Part shown: in pieces, positions 41,231 to 49,231 of the stretch
Layout: the number at the start of each line of letters is the position of its first letter
Numbering within the stretch: the stretch's first letter is position 1
Origin: Peptococcaceae bacterium
GTDB lineage: Bacteria; Bacillota; Desulfitobacteriia; Desulfitobacteriales; Syntrophobotulaceae
Direction: 5' to 3'
Assembly (NCBI GenBank): GCA_012839895.1
Contig: DUML01000010.1
Span: forward strand, 1 to 49,231
DNA length: 49,231 nt
The notes under the pieces: generated by a model
Told to the model about the DNA's origin: nothing
What the model saw: the letters and a program-made list of their open reading frames with translations, nothing else
Databases searched by the model: none
Made by a program: the position numbers and the translations under genes

Positions 41231-42415
41231 ATGAGTACTGAAAAAAAGGGTTATTTTGGTGAATACGGCGGGAGTTTTGTTCCCCCCGCTCTCCAAGCTG
41301 TTCTGGATAATTTAGCTGAAACTTTTGAAAAGTATAAGGACGATCCGGATTTCAACAACGAACTGGCTTATTACCTGAAAGAGTATGCGGGCCGTCCAAA
41401 TCCCCTGTACTATGCCCGGAAACTATCCGAAAATTTAGGCGGGGCAAAAATTTACCTGAAACGGGAGGATTTAAACCATACCGGTGCCCATAAAATTAAC
41501 AACACTATTGGTCAGGCGCTTCTGGCAAAAAGGATGGGCTTAAAAAGGATTATTGCCGAAACCGGCGCCGGCCAGCATGGAGTGGCTACAGCTACAGCCT
41601 GTGCTCTGTTTGACATGGAATGTGTCATTTATATGGGGGAAGAAGATACTAAACGTCAAGCCCTCAATGTCTTTAGGATGGAACTATTAGGTGCCAAAGT
41701 CGTAGCCGTGACCAAAGGTACCCGAACCCTTAAAGATGCCGTCGATGTCGCTTTAGAAGATTTGGTACAAAATCACCAGGATACTTTTTATATGCTGGGT
41801 TCTGCCGTCGGCCCTCATCCCTACCCTACTATGGTTAAGCATTTCCAGTCCGTTATCAGCCGGGAAGCCAAAGCTCAAATCCTGGAAGCTGAAGGCAAAC
41901 TGCCGGATGCTGTCCTGGCTTGTGTTGGCGGCGGCAGTAATGCTATTGGTATGTTTGCCGAATTTATCCCCGAAAAAAATGTCCGCCTGATTGGTGTGGA
42001 ACCGGCCGGTAAAGGCCTGGAAACTGGAAAGCATGCCGCGCCTATTTGTGCCGGTAAACCTGGAGTCATCCACGGCTTCAAGTGCTATGTTATGGCTGAT
42101 GAACAAGGTGAACCTTTACCTACCCATTCTATCTCCGCCGGCCTGGACTATCCGGGAGTAGGTCCTGAACACTCTTACCTGCACGATATCGGCCGGGCCG
42201 AATATGTAAGTATTACGGACGAAGAAGCCCTGGAAGCTTTTCATACTCTCTCCCGGACCGAAGGTATTATCCCCGCCCTGGAAAGCGCCCATGCCGTTGC
42301 CTATGCCCTTAGAATAGCTCCTCAGATGAATAAAGACCAAATTCTGATTGTTTGCCTTTCTGGCCGCGGTGATAAAGATGTGGGCCAAATCTATGAAATG
42401 TTGCATAAGAAATAG
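41231..42415 (+). CDS. trpB: Tryptophan synthase beta chain, standalone
   Basis: This 394-residue PLP enzyme joins indole and L-serine to give tryptophan. Catalytic Lys lies in [10 protein letters not shown], the Gly-rich phosphate site in [10 protein letters not shown], and the conserved Glu in [14 protein letters not shown] lies seven bases before the ATG. There are no other trp genes near it. The T-box links it to tRNA(Trp) charging. The sequence looks like TrpB1 by length. Confidence 0.96.
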   Translation: MSTEKKGYFGEYGGSFVPPALQAVLDNLAETFEKYKDDPDFNNELAYYLKEYAGRPNPLYYARKLSENLGGAKIYLKREDLNHTGAHKINNTIGQALLAKRMGLKRIIAETGAGQHGVATATACALFDMECVIYMGEEDTKRQALNVFRMELLGAKVVAVTKGTRTLKDAVDVALEDLVQNHQDTFYMLGSAVGPHPYPTMVKHFQSVISREAKAQILEAEGKLPDAVLACVGGGSNAIGMFAEFIPEKNVRLIGVEPAGKGLETGKHAAPICAGKPGVIHGFKCYVMADEQGEPLPTHSISAGLDYPGVGPEHSYLHDIGRAEYVSITDEEALEAFHTLSRTEGIIPALESAHAVAYALRIAPQMNKDQILIVCLSGRGDKDVGQIYEMLHKK

Positions 42416-42459
42416 AAATTGAAGAAGTGTAAGAATTATTTTAGAGTTTAAAATATAAG

Positions 42460-42504
42460 ATCCCTATCTCCTTCTGTAAGATGAAGAAGATAGGGATATT
42501 TTTA
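42460..42504 (+). terminator. Terminator of trpB, possibly shared with mltG
   Basis: ATCCCTATCT/AGATAGGGAT hairpin (42460-42498) followed by ATTTTTATT. Its T-run reaches the 3' end of the convergent mltG gene; on the minus strand the hairpin is followed by a weaker T-rich stretch. Confidence 0.88.
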
Positions 42505-43539
42505 TTGCTGATACCTGTTTACATTCTGCAAATGCTCATTATAGGTAGTAGCAAAAGCATGGGTGCCATCATTTTTGGCCACAAAATAAAGATAATCGGT
42601 TTGAGCCGGGTACAAGGCGGCATTTAAGGAGGCATGCCCCGGATTAGCAATAGGTCCCGGGGGTAAACCAGGATATTTATAAGTATTATATGGAGAATCG
42701 ATTTCCGTATCTTCAATTGACAAGACCGGCTTAACCTCACCTAAAATGTACTGGACTGTAGCACAGGACTGGAGAGGCATCCCTAGGCGCAAGCGATTCT
42801 CAAAAACCCCAGCAATTATTGCTCTTTCTTCCTGCTTCACAGCTTCTCTCTCCACTATGGAAGCTTTGGTCACCCAGGCATAGACAGATGTATTTAATTC
42901 CTCTAAGCGAGCTTTAACTTGGGCTGTTAATTCCTTTTCAAACCTTTCCAAAAAGCGATTAATAACCTCTCTGGGAGTAGATTGACGGTCGAAAAAATAA
43001 GTATCCGGGAAAAGAAAACCTTCCAAGCGCGTCTCCCCGTCAGGAACATCTTTTAGGAAACTATAATCTTTAGTCCCAAAGGACTGCATAGCCTGGTAAA
43101 GCTCTTTCTCCGTACCTAAACCGTTCTTTGCCAAGGTACTGACGATCTCCGCCACTGTATAACCTTCCGGAATAGTCACTTTAATGTAATCCGGTTCAGG
43201 CCCTTGAAGTAAAATATCTAAGATTTCCCGGGAACTAAGTGCCGGAGACAAATAATACATACCGGCCTTTAACTTGGCATCGGCTTTTTCCACCCGGCAA
43301 AGTTGACGAAAGGCTTCCGCACTGCGGATGATTCCCATTTCTTCTAAAGCTTTGGCGATTTGTGAGGCACTCATACCCTCTTGCAAAACAAAAACTTGTT
43401 CTTGCCCGGAATCTGCTACCGGTTTAAGGTTTTCTGACCACCAAAAACCTAAGCAAATTGGCACCAGAACTAAAAAAATTACAACCGTATAGAGACCAAC
43501 CCTCTTCCGGGCAGGGGTACTGCGACGTCTTCTTCCCAT
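42502..43539 (-). CDS. mltG: MltG-family endolytic murein transglycosylase
   Basis: This 345-residue protein has an N-terminal basic stretch and membrane helix (about 14-32), a LysM-like domain (about 45-110) and a YceG domain with the catalytic Glu in ASIVEREAV and an Arg-rich ENRLRLGMPLQSCATVQY. It cuts nascent glycan strands next to the membrane and controls chain length. It is downstream of the DUF1292 terminator. Confidence 0.92.
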   Translation of the reverse strand: MGRRRRSTPARKRVGLYTVVIFLVLVPICLGFWWSENLKPVADSGQEQVFVLQEGMSASQIAKALEEMGIIRSAEAFRQLCRVEKADAKLKAGMYYLSPALSSREILDILLQGPEPDYIKVTIPEGYTVAEIVSTLAKNGLGTEKELYQAMQSFGTKDYSFLKDVPDGETRLEGFLFPDTYFFDRQSTPREVINRFLERFEKELTAQVKARLEELNTSVYAWVTKASIVEREAVKQEERAIIAGVFENRLRLGMPLQSCATVQYILGEVKPVLSIEDTEIDSPYNTYKYPGLPPGPIANPGHASLNAALYPAQTDYLYFVAKNDGTHAFATTYNEHLQNVNRYQQ

Positions 43540-43588
43540 TTTACTTCTCTCTTTCTCTTAATTTAACATTTTGAGCTTGGTCACCTTC

Positions 43589-43594
43589 ATTATA
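43589..43594 (-). promoter_or_regulatory. Possible -10 box of mltG
   Basis: Minus strand TATAAT, just past the DUF1292 terminator; the -35 (TTTCTT) is weak. Confidence 0.4.
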
Positions 43595-43613
43595 ACCTTT
43601 TTTGCAACAATAA

Positions 43614-43642
43614 GAAACTCACGAATTTCTTCCGTGAGTTTC
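43614..43642 (-). terminator. Terminator after the DUF1292 gene
   Basis: A ten-base perfect stem, GAAACTCACG/CGTGAGTTTC, with a nine-base loop, followed by TTATTGTT on the minus strand. Confidence 0.8.
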
Positions 43643-43705
43643 AAATGTTGTTAGCTTTACTATTAATACCTAGAAAGGTTATGTCAAATGCTTAGGTGCC
43701 TATTT

Positions 43706-44011
43706 CTATTCTTCCTCGTCTTCCATATCTTCCATTTCTTCCCAGGCATCGGCGACTTTTTCCCATTCTTCATCGTCTTCAATATCAACCAACATTTCTT
43801 CACCATTTTCATCCTTAACAACTTTCAGGATGACAGCTTCAGCTTCGTCTTCTTCTACTTCTTCCATTGGCAGAAGAACATAATAGGTATTGCCTTCCAC
43901 TTCCAGAGTAGCTAAGTGCATGAACTCATGTTCATTCCCGTCGTCGTCATTTAAGACAACAACATCATAAACTTCTTCCATTTCATCTTGTTTATTAATT
44001 TCATCTGTCAT
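43706..44011 (-). CDS. DUF1292 (YrzB-like) small acidic protein
   Basis: This 101-residue highly acidic protein matches DUF1292: VVVLNDDDGNEHEFMHLATL, then YYVLLPMEE and a Glu/Asp-rich tail. The family is common next to ruvX and ireB in Bacillota, with no known function. It has its own strong promoter (44042-44070). The AT-rich 44071-44111 stretch separates it from ruvX. Confidence 0.88.
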   Translation of the reverse strand: MTDEINKQDEMEEVYDVVVLNDDDGNEHEFMHLATLEVEGNTYYVLLPMEEVEEDEAEAVILKVVKDENGEEMLVDIEDDEEWEKVADAWEEMEDMEDEEE

Positions 44012-44041
44012 ATGATTTCACCTCTTAAAAAATATAATGTA

Positions 44042-44070
44042 ATTGTACCTTTCCAGGTAAAGATTGTCAA
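44042..44070 (-). promoter_or_regulatory. Sigma-A promoter of the DUF1292 gene
   Basis: Minus strand TTGACA (44065-44070), 17 bases, TACAAT (44042-44047), near-consensus. Confidence 0.82.
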
Positions 44071-44111
44071 ATAAGAATAATAAGATTTTAAAAATATATT
44101 TGGATATTTAA

Positions 44112-44519
44112 TTAGTTTCGCCGGCTGTCCAAATATCCCTGTAGAATAAATACCGCAGCCATCTTATCTATGACTTTTTTTCTCTTAGCTCGGGAAAGGT
44201 CTGCTTCCAGTAAAACCCGGGTAGCTCCCATCGTACTTAGGCGTTCATCCCAGAGAATAATTTTTAAGGAAAACTTCTTTTTTAAGACCTCAGCAAATTC
44301 TTCCGTCAACTTAGCTCTTTCCCCCAGGGAACCGTTCATATTCCGGGGATAACCGAGAACAATTTCTTCAACATCATAATCTGCAATTATTTGAGCCAGT
44401 TCCTCCATTTCCCCCGGAGATCTTTTAATTACTTTCAAAGCCTGCGCAGTGAGAGCCAAAGGGTCGCTCATTGCTACCCCAATTGTTTTCTCCCCCAAGT
44501 CAAGACCCATTATCCTCAA
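44112..44519 (-). CDS. ruvX: RuvX/YqgF-family nuclease
   Basis: This 135-residue RNase H-fold protein has IMGLDLGEKTIGVAMSD (catalytic Asp), VLGYPRNMNGSLGERA and DERLSTMGA. It is reported to process rRNA 5' ends (pre-16S) or Holliday junctions. TTG at 44517-44519 has GGGAGG eight bases upstream, giving the family length (about 138). A longer ATG start at 44570 would overlap the upstream gene. Confidence 0.9.
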   Translation of the reverse strand: MRIMGLDLGEKTIGVAMSDPLALTAQALKVIKRSPGEMEELAQIIADYDVEEIVLGYPRNMNGSLGERAKLTEEFAEVLKKKFSLKIILWDERLSTMGATRVLLEADLSRAKRKKVIDKMAAVFILQGYLDSRRN

Positions 44520-44551
44520 GCTTCTAACCTCCCAACAACAGTATGTACTAA

Positions 44552-45496
44552 TCAGACGATTTTCAAACAAAAATGGGGACAGACTCTACCGCAATAGCCG
44601 CAAAAAACACATCTTTCCTGTTTGACAGTGGCTTGACCATCACTAAGGTTTAGCGCTCCTTGGGGACATATATTAACACAGTTTCCGCAGCCTTGACACC
44701 AATCAGCAATATATAGTTTTCTTTCTCTTTGCCTAATTTTTTGACGAAGTTCCGGGCTGATCTCTTGCCCGTCTAAGACAGCAAGATTAAAATCCACTTC
44801 AGCAGTTGAAGACATTCCTAAAGCCATAGCCTGGACACCAGGGATACTGCGGATAAACTTCAGAGCTTTTTCCGGTTCACCGGTTAAATGCCCTCCCCCG
44901 AACACTTTCATGGCATAAAGGCCTATTCCTAATTGGGAAGCAAATTCCAAGGCTTGCAACATTTCATGCAAACTGCCGTCAATAATTCCTAGGCCCTTGT
45001 AGTTTAACAGCGGATGGATGATATCCAGCCCTGGTTGCAACGCTCCGCCTCGAACACCCTGGACAGCATGCGTAGATATCCCAATAAAGCCTACTAAGCC
45101 CTTAGCCTTGGCATTTTGCAATTCTTCCCAAGCTCCGGCATGGCCTTGTAAAGTTAAATGGTTTTCCTGTTCATGCAATAAAAAAATATCAATAAAATCA
45201 CGGCCAAGCTCCCGTCTGGCTTTTTCCAGACTATGTTTCAGTTCCGCCTCAGTGACAGAGTAAGACTTGGTGACTATCTTCAATTCCGGGTATTCTTGAA
45301 GAACCGGCTTAAGCTGCGCGTAATTGTCATATATTTCGGCAGTATCAATCCAATTAACACCCTTTTGAACAGCATAGCGCAGGATTTCTCTACCTTCTTT
45401 TTCGGAAACCCGGCCTTGCAATGGAGAGATTGCCAAGCTGCCAAAGCATACTTCCGAGACTTCCGGCCCCCAGAGCCCAAGTTTTACTCTGCGCAA
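44552..45496 (-). CDS. Aldo/keto reductase fused to a 2[4Fe-4S] ferredoxin
   Basis: This 314-residue protein has an AKR barrel with DTAEIYDNY, TKSY and LLHEQ, giving the Asp/Tyr/Lys/His set, then a ferredoxin domain (about 255-314) with CQGCGNCVNICPQ and CVFCGYCGRVCPHFC, the ligands of two [4Fe-4S] clusters. This fusion is common in anaerobes, with unknown substrates. TTG at 45494-45496 has GGGGAG seven bases upstream. Upstream sequence in frame (to 45571) has no ribosome site. Confidence 0.88.
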   Translation of the reverse strand: MRRVKLGLWGPEVSEVCFGSLAISPLQGRVSEKEGREILRYAVQKGVNWIDTAEIYDNYAQLKPVLQEYPELKIVTKSYSVTEAELKHSLEKARRELGRDFIDIFLLHEQENHLTLQGHAGAWEELQNAKAKGLVGFIGISTHAVQGVRGGALQPGLDIIHPLLNYKGLGIIDGSLHEMLQALEFASQLGIGLYAMKVFGGGHLTGEPEKALKFIRSIPGVQAMALGMSSTAEVDFNLAVLDGQEISPELRQKIRQRERKLYIADWCQGCGNCVNICPQGALNLSDGQATVKQERCVFCGYCGRVCPHFCLKIV

Positions 45497-45644
45497 AATA
45501 ACTCTCCCCTGTTTTACTAAAACTGATTTTTCCCTAAGCAATAAACGAACCCCCACTCTGTGTGAGGGCAAAATTCAATTATCAGTGTTACCAGCAAAAA
45601 CCCAAATTGGCAACACCGGCTGGCACCTCATTGTCAAACCTTCG

Positions 45645-45902
45645 TTAAGAATTCAGGTCTTTCAGATAATGGCCGACCAACTCTTCTAACAATTCATATC
45701 GCTCTAATTTACGAATCTTGGTTCTAGCCTGATTATGACTGGTAATGTACACAGGATCACCGGACATGAGATAACCGACAAGCTGATTAATCGGATCATA
45801 CCCTTTTTCCTGCAGTGCAGCATAAACCTGTTGCAATATCTCCCGCGCCGAATTTTCGCTCGTCTGGGATTTAAACATCATAGTTTCTTCCATTCTACTC
45901 AA
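45645..45902 (-). CDS. ireB: IreB-family regulatory phosphoprotein
   Basis: This 85-residue protein matches IreB (DUF965): [20 protein letters not shown], then [20 protein letters not shown]. In enterococci it is phosphorylated on a Thr in the N-terminal part by the kinase IreK and regulates cephalosporin tolerance. TTG at 45900-45902 has GGGGG eight bases upstream. It is usually downstream of alaS and next to ruvX, as here. Confidence 0.93.
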   Translation of the reverse strand: MSRMEETMMFKSQTSENSAREILQQVYAALQEKGYDPINQLVGYLMSGDPVYITSHNQARTKIRKLERYELLEELVGHYLKDLNS

Positions 45903-45949
45903 GGTTTATACCCCCTTTCTATTTACCAGTTTATTTTAATATTATTCTA

Positions 45950-45979
45950 CATATAACAGCCATTACCTGTCGGTATCAA
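45950..45979 (-). promoter_or_regulatory. Possible promoter of ireB
   Basis: Minus strand TTGATA (45974-45979), 18 bases, TATATG (45950-45955), with a TG just upstream of the -10. It lies past the alaS stop; no terminator hairpin was seen there. Confidence 0.4.
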
Positions 45980-46005
45980 AAAAAATGAGGCAAAAGCACT
46001 ATTTA

Positions 46006-48633
46006 TTATTCTAAATAACTGCTTACGATAGAAGGCACTTTATCCAAGGCTTCAACCAATTTAGCGGGATCTTTCCCCCCGGCTTGAGCCATGTCGGGGC
46101 GTCCGCCGCCTCCACCGCCGGTAATCTGGGCAACTTCCTTAATAATTTTTCCAGCATGAAGACCTCTTAAACCTGGAGGGTTAACAACCGCCACTAAGTT
46201 CACTTTAGCCCCTGCAATCGCTCCTAACACGATAACTCCTTCTCCCATTTTATCCCGAAGCAAATCAGCAGTTTGTCTTAAAGTATCCATATCCGGAGCT
46301 TGAACCTGAGCGGAAAGCACTTTAATCCCTTGCAGGTCTTTGATTTTCGTGAGGAGATTGTCGGCTTGATATTTAGATAATTTAGCCGTAAGTTGCTGGA
46401 CTTCTTTTTCTAAATCTTTAACTTCTGTAATCAAGGCTTGAACTTTCTTGACGGTTTCTTGAGGCTGGGCTTTAAGCAATGTACTGATCTCCGCTAATTG
46501 GTTTTCCAGGTCTCGCAAGTAGCGCAAAGCTTCAAACCCGGCAACTGCTTCAATTCTTCTTAATCCTGCCCCAATGCCGCCTTCCGAGATAATTTTAACC
46601 AAACCAATCTCGCCTGTATTGTGCACATGAGTACCGCCACAGAGTTCCTTGCTGTAGTCGCCCATTTCGACTACTCGCACCGTTTCACCGTATTTTTCGC
46701 CGAAAAGCGCTATAGCTCCCTTGGCCCTGGCTTGGCTCATGCTCATTTCCCCGACCTGAACAGGAAGATTGGCTAACACCTGGTTATTTATTTCATCCTC
46801 AACAGCTTGGATTTCTTCAGTTGTTAATGCTTGAAAGTGTGAAAAGTCAAAACGCAAACCCTTGGCACTAACTAAGGAACCCGCTTGTTGGACGTGTTCA
46901 CCCAAAACTTTCCGTAAGGCACTGTGCAACAAATGGGTAGAACTATGATGGATAGTGACTGCCTTCCGGCTGTCAGCTTTAACCACAGCTTGAACTTTAT
47001 CGCCAAGGTTTAAAACCCCGCTTTTGACCAGCAAACGATGGCTGATGGTTCCATTGGGCAGTTTTCTCACTTCAAGAACTTCGGCTTCGGCCTTATCGCT
47101 GCGAATAATTCCCTCATCGGATACTTGGCCGCCGCTTTCGGCATAGAAGGGGGTTTTATCCAATAAACAGACTACTTCTTCGCCAGCACCGGCACTGGCA
47201 ATCTCTCCCTCAGCCGTAAAAAGACCTTCAATGTGAGCATTCACAAGCAGTTTTTGATAACCGAAGAATTTTGTAGGTCCTAAGGCTTTGGCTTTTTCTA
47301 GGAGTGCTGTATTTTCCAACTCGGCTTTCATTTGCTTGGACTGTTCTTTGGCCAAGCGGCTGTGTTCAGCGGCAGCTTCCCGGAAGGCTTCCATCTCCAC
47401 TGAGATTCCTTCTTCAGCCAGGATTTCTTCGGTCAGTTCCACCGGGAAACCATAAGTCTCATACAAGTAAAAGGCATCTTTTCCGCTTAATTTTTTCTGC
47501 CCCGTCTCTTTAAGCGCTTTGACTTTTTCCTGCAGAATTAATGTTCCTTGTTCCAAAGTAGATTGGAAATTTTTCTCTTCCAGGCGCAAATGATTAACAA
47601 TGAAATTTTCATTTTCCTTTAATTCCGTATACCACCCGGCATAATTAGCTTGAATTACCCGGAATAGCTGTTCCAAGAAGGGTTTTTCTATGCCTATCAA
47701 GCGCGCATAGCGGACAGCCCGGCGCAGGATGCGCCGAAGGACATAGCCCCGTCCTTCACTGCTGGGCCGAATACCGTCAGCCAACATAAAGGAAACCGCC
47801 CGGGCATGGTCTGCTACCACTTTGAGAGCAATATCAGTCTTGGGATCGGCTTTATATTTAACCCCGGCCAATTCTGCCGCCTTATTAATGAGAGGCAAAA
47901 ATAGGTCCGTATCAAAATTTGATTCTACTCCCTGCATTACGGAAGCGATCCTTTCCAAACCCATTCCGGTATCTATATTTTGTTTGGGAAGGGGCGTTAG
48001 GGTTCCGGCTTCATCCCGGTTATATTGCATGAAGACCAGATTCCAAATCTCCAGAAAACGGTCGCAATCACAACCGATAGCGCAGTCATCTCGACCGCAA
48101 CCCCGGGTCTCTCCTAAATCCACATATATTTCAGAACATGGACCGCAAGGTCCAACCGGGCCGGCAGCCCAAAAATTGCTCTCATCGGCAACAATTCTTT
48201 CCGGATTAATACCCGCTACAGTAATCCAAAGATTGCGGGCTTCTTCATCTTCAGGATGAATAGTAACCCATAATTTCTCTATAGGAAGTTTTAGGACTTC
48301 AGTGACATATTCCCAAGCATAACTAATGGCTTCTTTCTTAAAGTAATCTCCAAAAGAAAAATTCCCCAGCATTTCAAAAAAAGTATGGTGACGAGCTGTT
48401 TTACCAACAGATTCCAAATCCGGGGTACGGACGCATTTTTGAGCGGTAGTCGCCCGGGGAAAAGGCGGCTCTACCTGCCGCATAAAATAGGGTTTAAAAG
48501 GTACCATCCCAGCCACGGTTAACAACAAAGTCGGATCATCCTTAGGAATGAGGGAGGCGCTGGGTTGAATAGTATGGCCTTTTTGTTCAAAAAATTTTAA
48601 AAACATTTCTCTTAATTGGTTTCCGGTATACAT
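46006..48633 (-). CDS. alaS: Alanyl-tRNA synthetase
   Basis: This 875-residue enzyme has the class II catalytic core (N-terminal 250, including HTFFEMLGNFSFGDYF), the editing domain with HHSSTHLLHSALR and CGGTHVHNTGEIG (zinc ligands), and a C-terminal DHHA1 domain with GGGGGRPDMAQAGGKD. It attaches alanine to tRNA(Ala) and hydrolyses mischarged Ser and Gly. Length is normal. The promoter leaves a leader of about 65 bases, too short for a T-box. Confidence 0.98.
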   Translation of the reverse strand: MYTGNQLREMFLKFFEQKGHTIQPSASLIPKDDPTLLLTVAGMVPFKPYFMRQVEPPFPRATTAQKCVRTPDLESVGKTARHHTFFEMLGNFSFGDYFKKEAISYAWEYVTEVLKLPIEKLWVTIHPEDEEARNLWITVAGINPERIVADESNFWAAGPVGPCGPCSEIYVDLGETRGCGRDDCAIGCDCDRFLEIWNLVFMQYNRDEAGTLTPLPKQNIDTGMGLERIASVMQGVESNFDTDLFLPLINKAAELAGVKYKADPKTDIALKVVADHARAVSFMLADGIRPSSEGRGYVLRRILRRAVRYARLIGIEKPFLEQLFRVIQANYAGWYTELKENENFIVNHLRLEEKNFQSTLEQGTLILQEKVKALKETGQKKLSGKDAFYLYETYGFPVELTEEILAEEGISVEMEAFREAAAEHSRLAKEQSKQMKAELENTALLEKAKALGPTKFFGYQKLLVNAHIEGLFTAEGEIASAGAGEEVVCLLDKTPFYAESGGQVSDEGIIRSDKAEAEVLEVRKLPNGTISHRLLVKSGVLNLGDKVQAVVKADSRKAVTIHHSSTHLLHSALRKVLGEHVQQAGSLVSAKGLRFDFSHFQALTTEEIQAVEDEINNQVLANLPVQVGEMSMSQARAKGAIALFGEKYGETVRVVEMGDYSKELCGGTHVHNTGEIGLVKIISEGGIGAGLRRIEAVAGFEALRYLRDLENQLAEISTLLKAQPQETVKKVQALITEVKDLEKEVQQLTAKLSKYQADNLLTKIKDLQGIKVLSAQVQAPDMDTLRQTADLLRDKMGEGVIVLGAIAGAKVNLVAVVNPPGLRGLHAGKIIKEVAQITGGGGGGRPDMAQAGGKDPAKLVEALDKVPSIVSSYLE

Positions 48634-48704
48634 CTTCTTCCTCCTTAGATGGAAGGCTCATAACGAGCTTTAGAATTAAGGTAAAACTTGTTAACACTTC
48701 TCTA

Positions 48705-48734
48705 AGTATAGCCAAAACAGAAGTTCACTGTCAA
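48705..48734 (-). promoter_or_regulatory. Sigma-A promoter of alaS
   Basis: Minus strand TTGACA (48729-48734), 18 bases, TATACT (48705-48710). Confidence 0.75.
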
Positions 48735-48768
48735 CAAGACTTTCTTATTCCTATGAAACAGGTTAAGA

Positions 48769-49231
48769 TTATAGCGTCCGGGGGGAGACCAAATAATTAT
48801 AGATTTCGCGAAAAATAATCTTGAGGATAGCAGCCAAGGGGACGGCAATAAACATTCCAATTAGACCACCCAGTTCTCCCCCGGCCAAAAGGACAAAAAC
48901 AACCCACAAAGGGTGCAAGCCGACTTTGTCACTCATCAAACGCGGATTAATAAAATTGCTGTCAATTTGCTGAATAATAAAAATCACCAACGTAACTTTC
49001 AGTGCCATAAGCGGGCTTTTGCTTAGAGCGAGCAAAACCGAAGGAATTGCTCCCAATATAGGTCCAAAATATGGGATGAGATTGGTGAGACCGCATATTA
49101 CCCCGATTATCAAGGAGTACTCCATCCCAATTAATTTTACCCCGAGCCCAATTAACAAGCCCACAATAACGGCGTCAATAATATTACCTTGTATGTAACG
49201 TTGAATTATATAATCAATTTCCTGCAGGAAA
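48769..49231 (-). CDS. AI-2E-family (PerM-like) membrane protein, N-terminus cut by window edge
   Basis: The C-terminal 153 residues of an AI-2E family transporter. They hold four hydrophobic segments and the family motifs IPYFGPILGAIPSVLLAL and INPRLMSDKVGLHPLWVVF. The reading frame is open to the window end, so about 200 N-terminal residues are missing. Members include AI-2 exporters and Na+/H+ antiporters, and neighbours do not decide. Its placement upstream of alaS is common in Clostridia. Confidence 0.9.
   Translation of the reverse strand, partial: FLQEIDYIIQRYIQGNIIDAVIVGLLIGLGVKLIGMEYSLIIGVICGLTNLIPYFGPILGAIPSVLLALSKSPLMALKVTLVIFIIQQIDSNFINPRLMSDKVGLHPLWVVFVLLAGGELGGLIGMFIAVPLAAILKIIFREIYNYLVSPRTL

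Noticed and set aside
45572-45644. Terminator between ireB and the AKR gene
   Set aside because: An imperfect GTGTTGCCA/TGGTAACAC hairpin exists on the minus strand but no T-run follows.
46006-48768. T-box upstream of alaS
   Set aside because: The leader is only about 65 bases and lacks the T-box motif.

Overview
The window (49,231 bp, AT-rich) reads as a chromosomal segment of an anaerobic, endospore-forming, monoderm member of the Clostridia (Bacillota). The evidence is a complete spoIIIAA-AH operon, an uninterrupted sigK with a pro-sequence, an Asp23/AmaP/DUF2273 cluster, a T-box in front of trpB, Shine-Dalgarno sites of the GGAGG type, frequent TTG starts, and the electron-bifurcating NfnAB enzyme typical of anaerobes. 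I do not assign a genus. No rRNA, tRNA, CRISPR array, phage or insertion sequence was seen. Both ends cut genes: xseA on the left and an AI-2E-family transporter on the right.

Layout, left to right. 1-4.6 kb: partial xseA, corA behind a long structured leader, and nfnBA (all minus strand). 4.7-7.3 kb: a TsaD paralog, nusB, DUF2273, a short AmaP and Asp23. 7.4-12.6 kb: the full spoIIIA operon (AA to AH), the mother-cell half of the forespore feeding channel. 12.8-14.9 kb: efp, a Pro-dipeptidase/aminopeptidase and aroQ. 15.0-27.3 kb: pilus locus A, embedded in shikimate genes (aroE, aroK and aroB on one side, aroQ on the other). It holds a type II secretion-like minor pseudopilin set (G, H, I, J, K), PilB, PilT, PilC, another prepilin, prepilin peptidase, a PilM-PilN fusion, PilO and a Cys-rich LysM protein. 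27.4-28.8 kb: yqeG and sigK.

28.9-38.7 kb: pilus locus B. It has pilM-pilN-pilO (minus), an oppositely oriented block of four minor pilins (plus), pilC and pilB (minus), and a major pilin gene pilA with its own strong sigma-A-like promoter. Locus B has no PilT or prepilin peptidase, so it may borrow those from locus A. Its PilM is about twice normal length because of an acidic repeat-bearing insertion, and one minor pilin carries a large beta-helix-like head. 38.8-40.5 kb: DUF4911 and a U32 protein. 40.7-42.5 kb: a tryptophan T-box and an orphan trpB. 42.5-49.2 kb: mltG, DUF1292, ruvX, a ferredoxin-fused aldo/keto reductase, ireB, alaS and the partial AI-2E protein.

The two pilus loci are the main interest: two non-identical secretin-less type IV pilus/pseudopilus machines that appear to share retraction and processing enzymes, each with an H-I-J-K-type tip set. 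Secondary points are the corA leader, direct duplications at the 3' ends of two genes, and the regulatory gap between aroB and the locus A pseudopilins.
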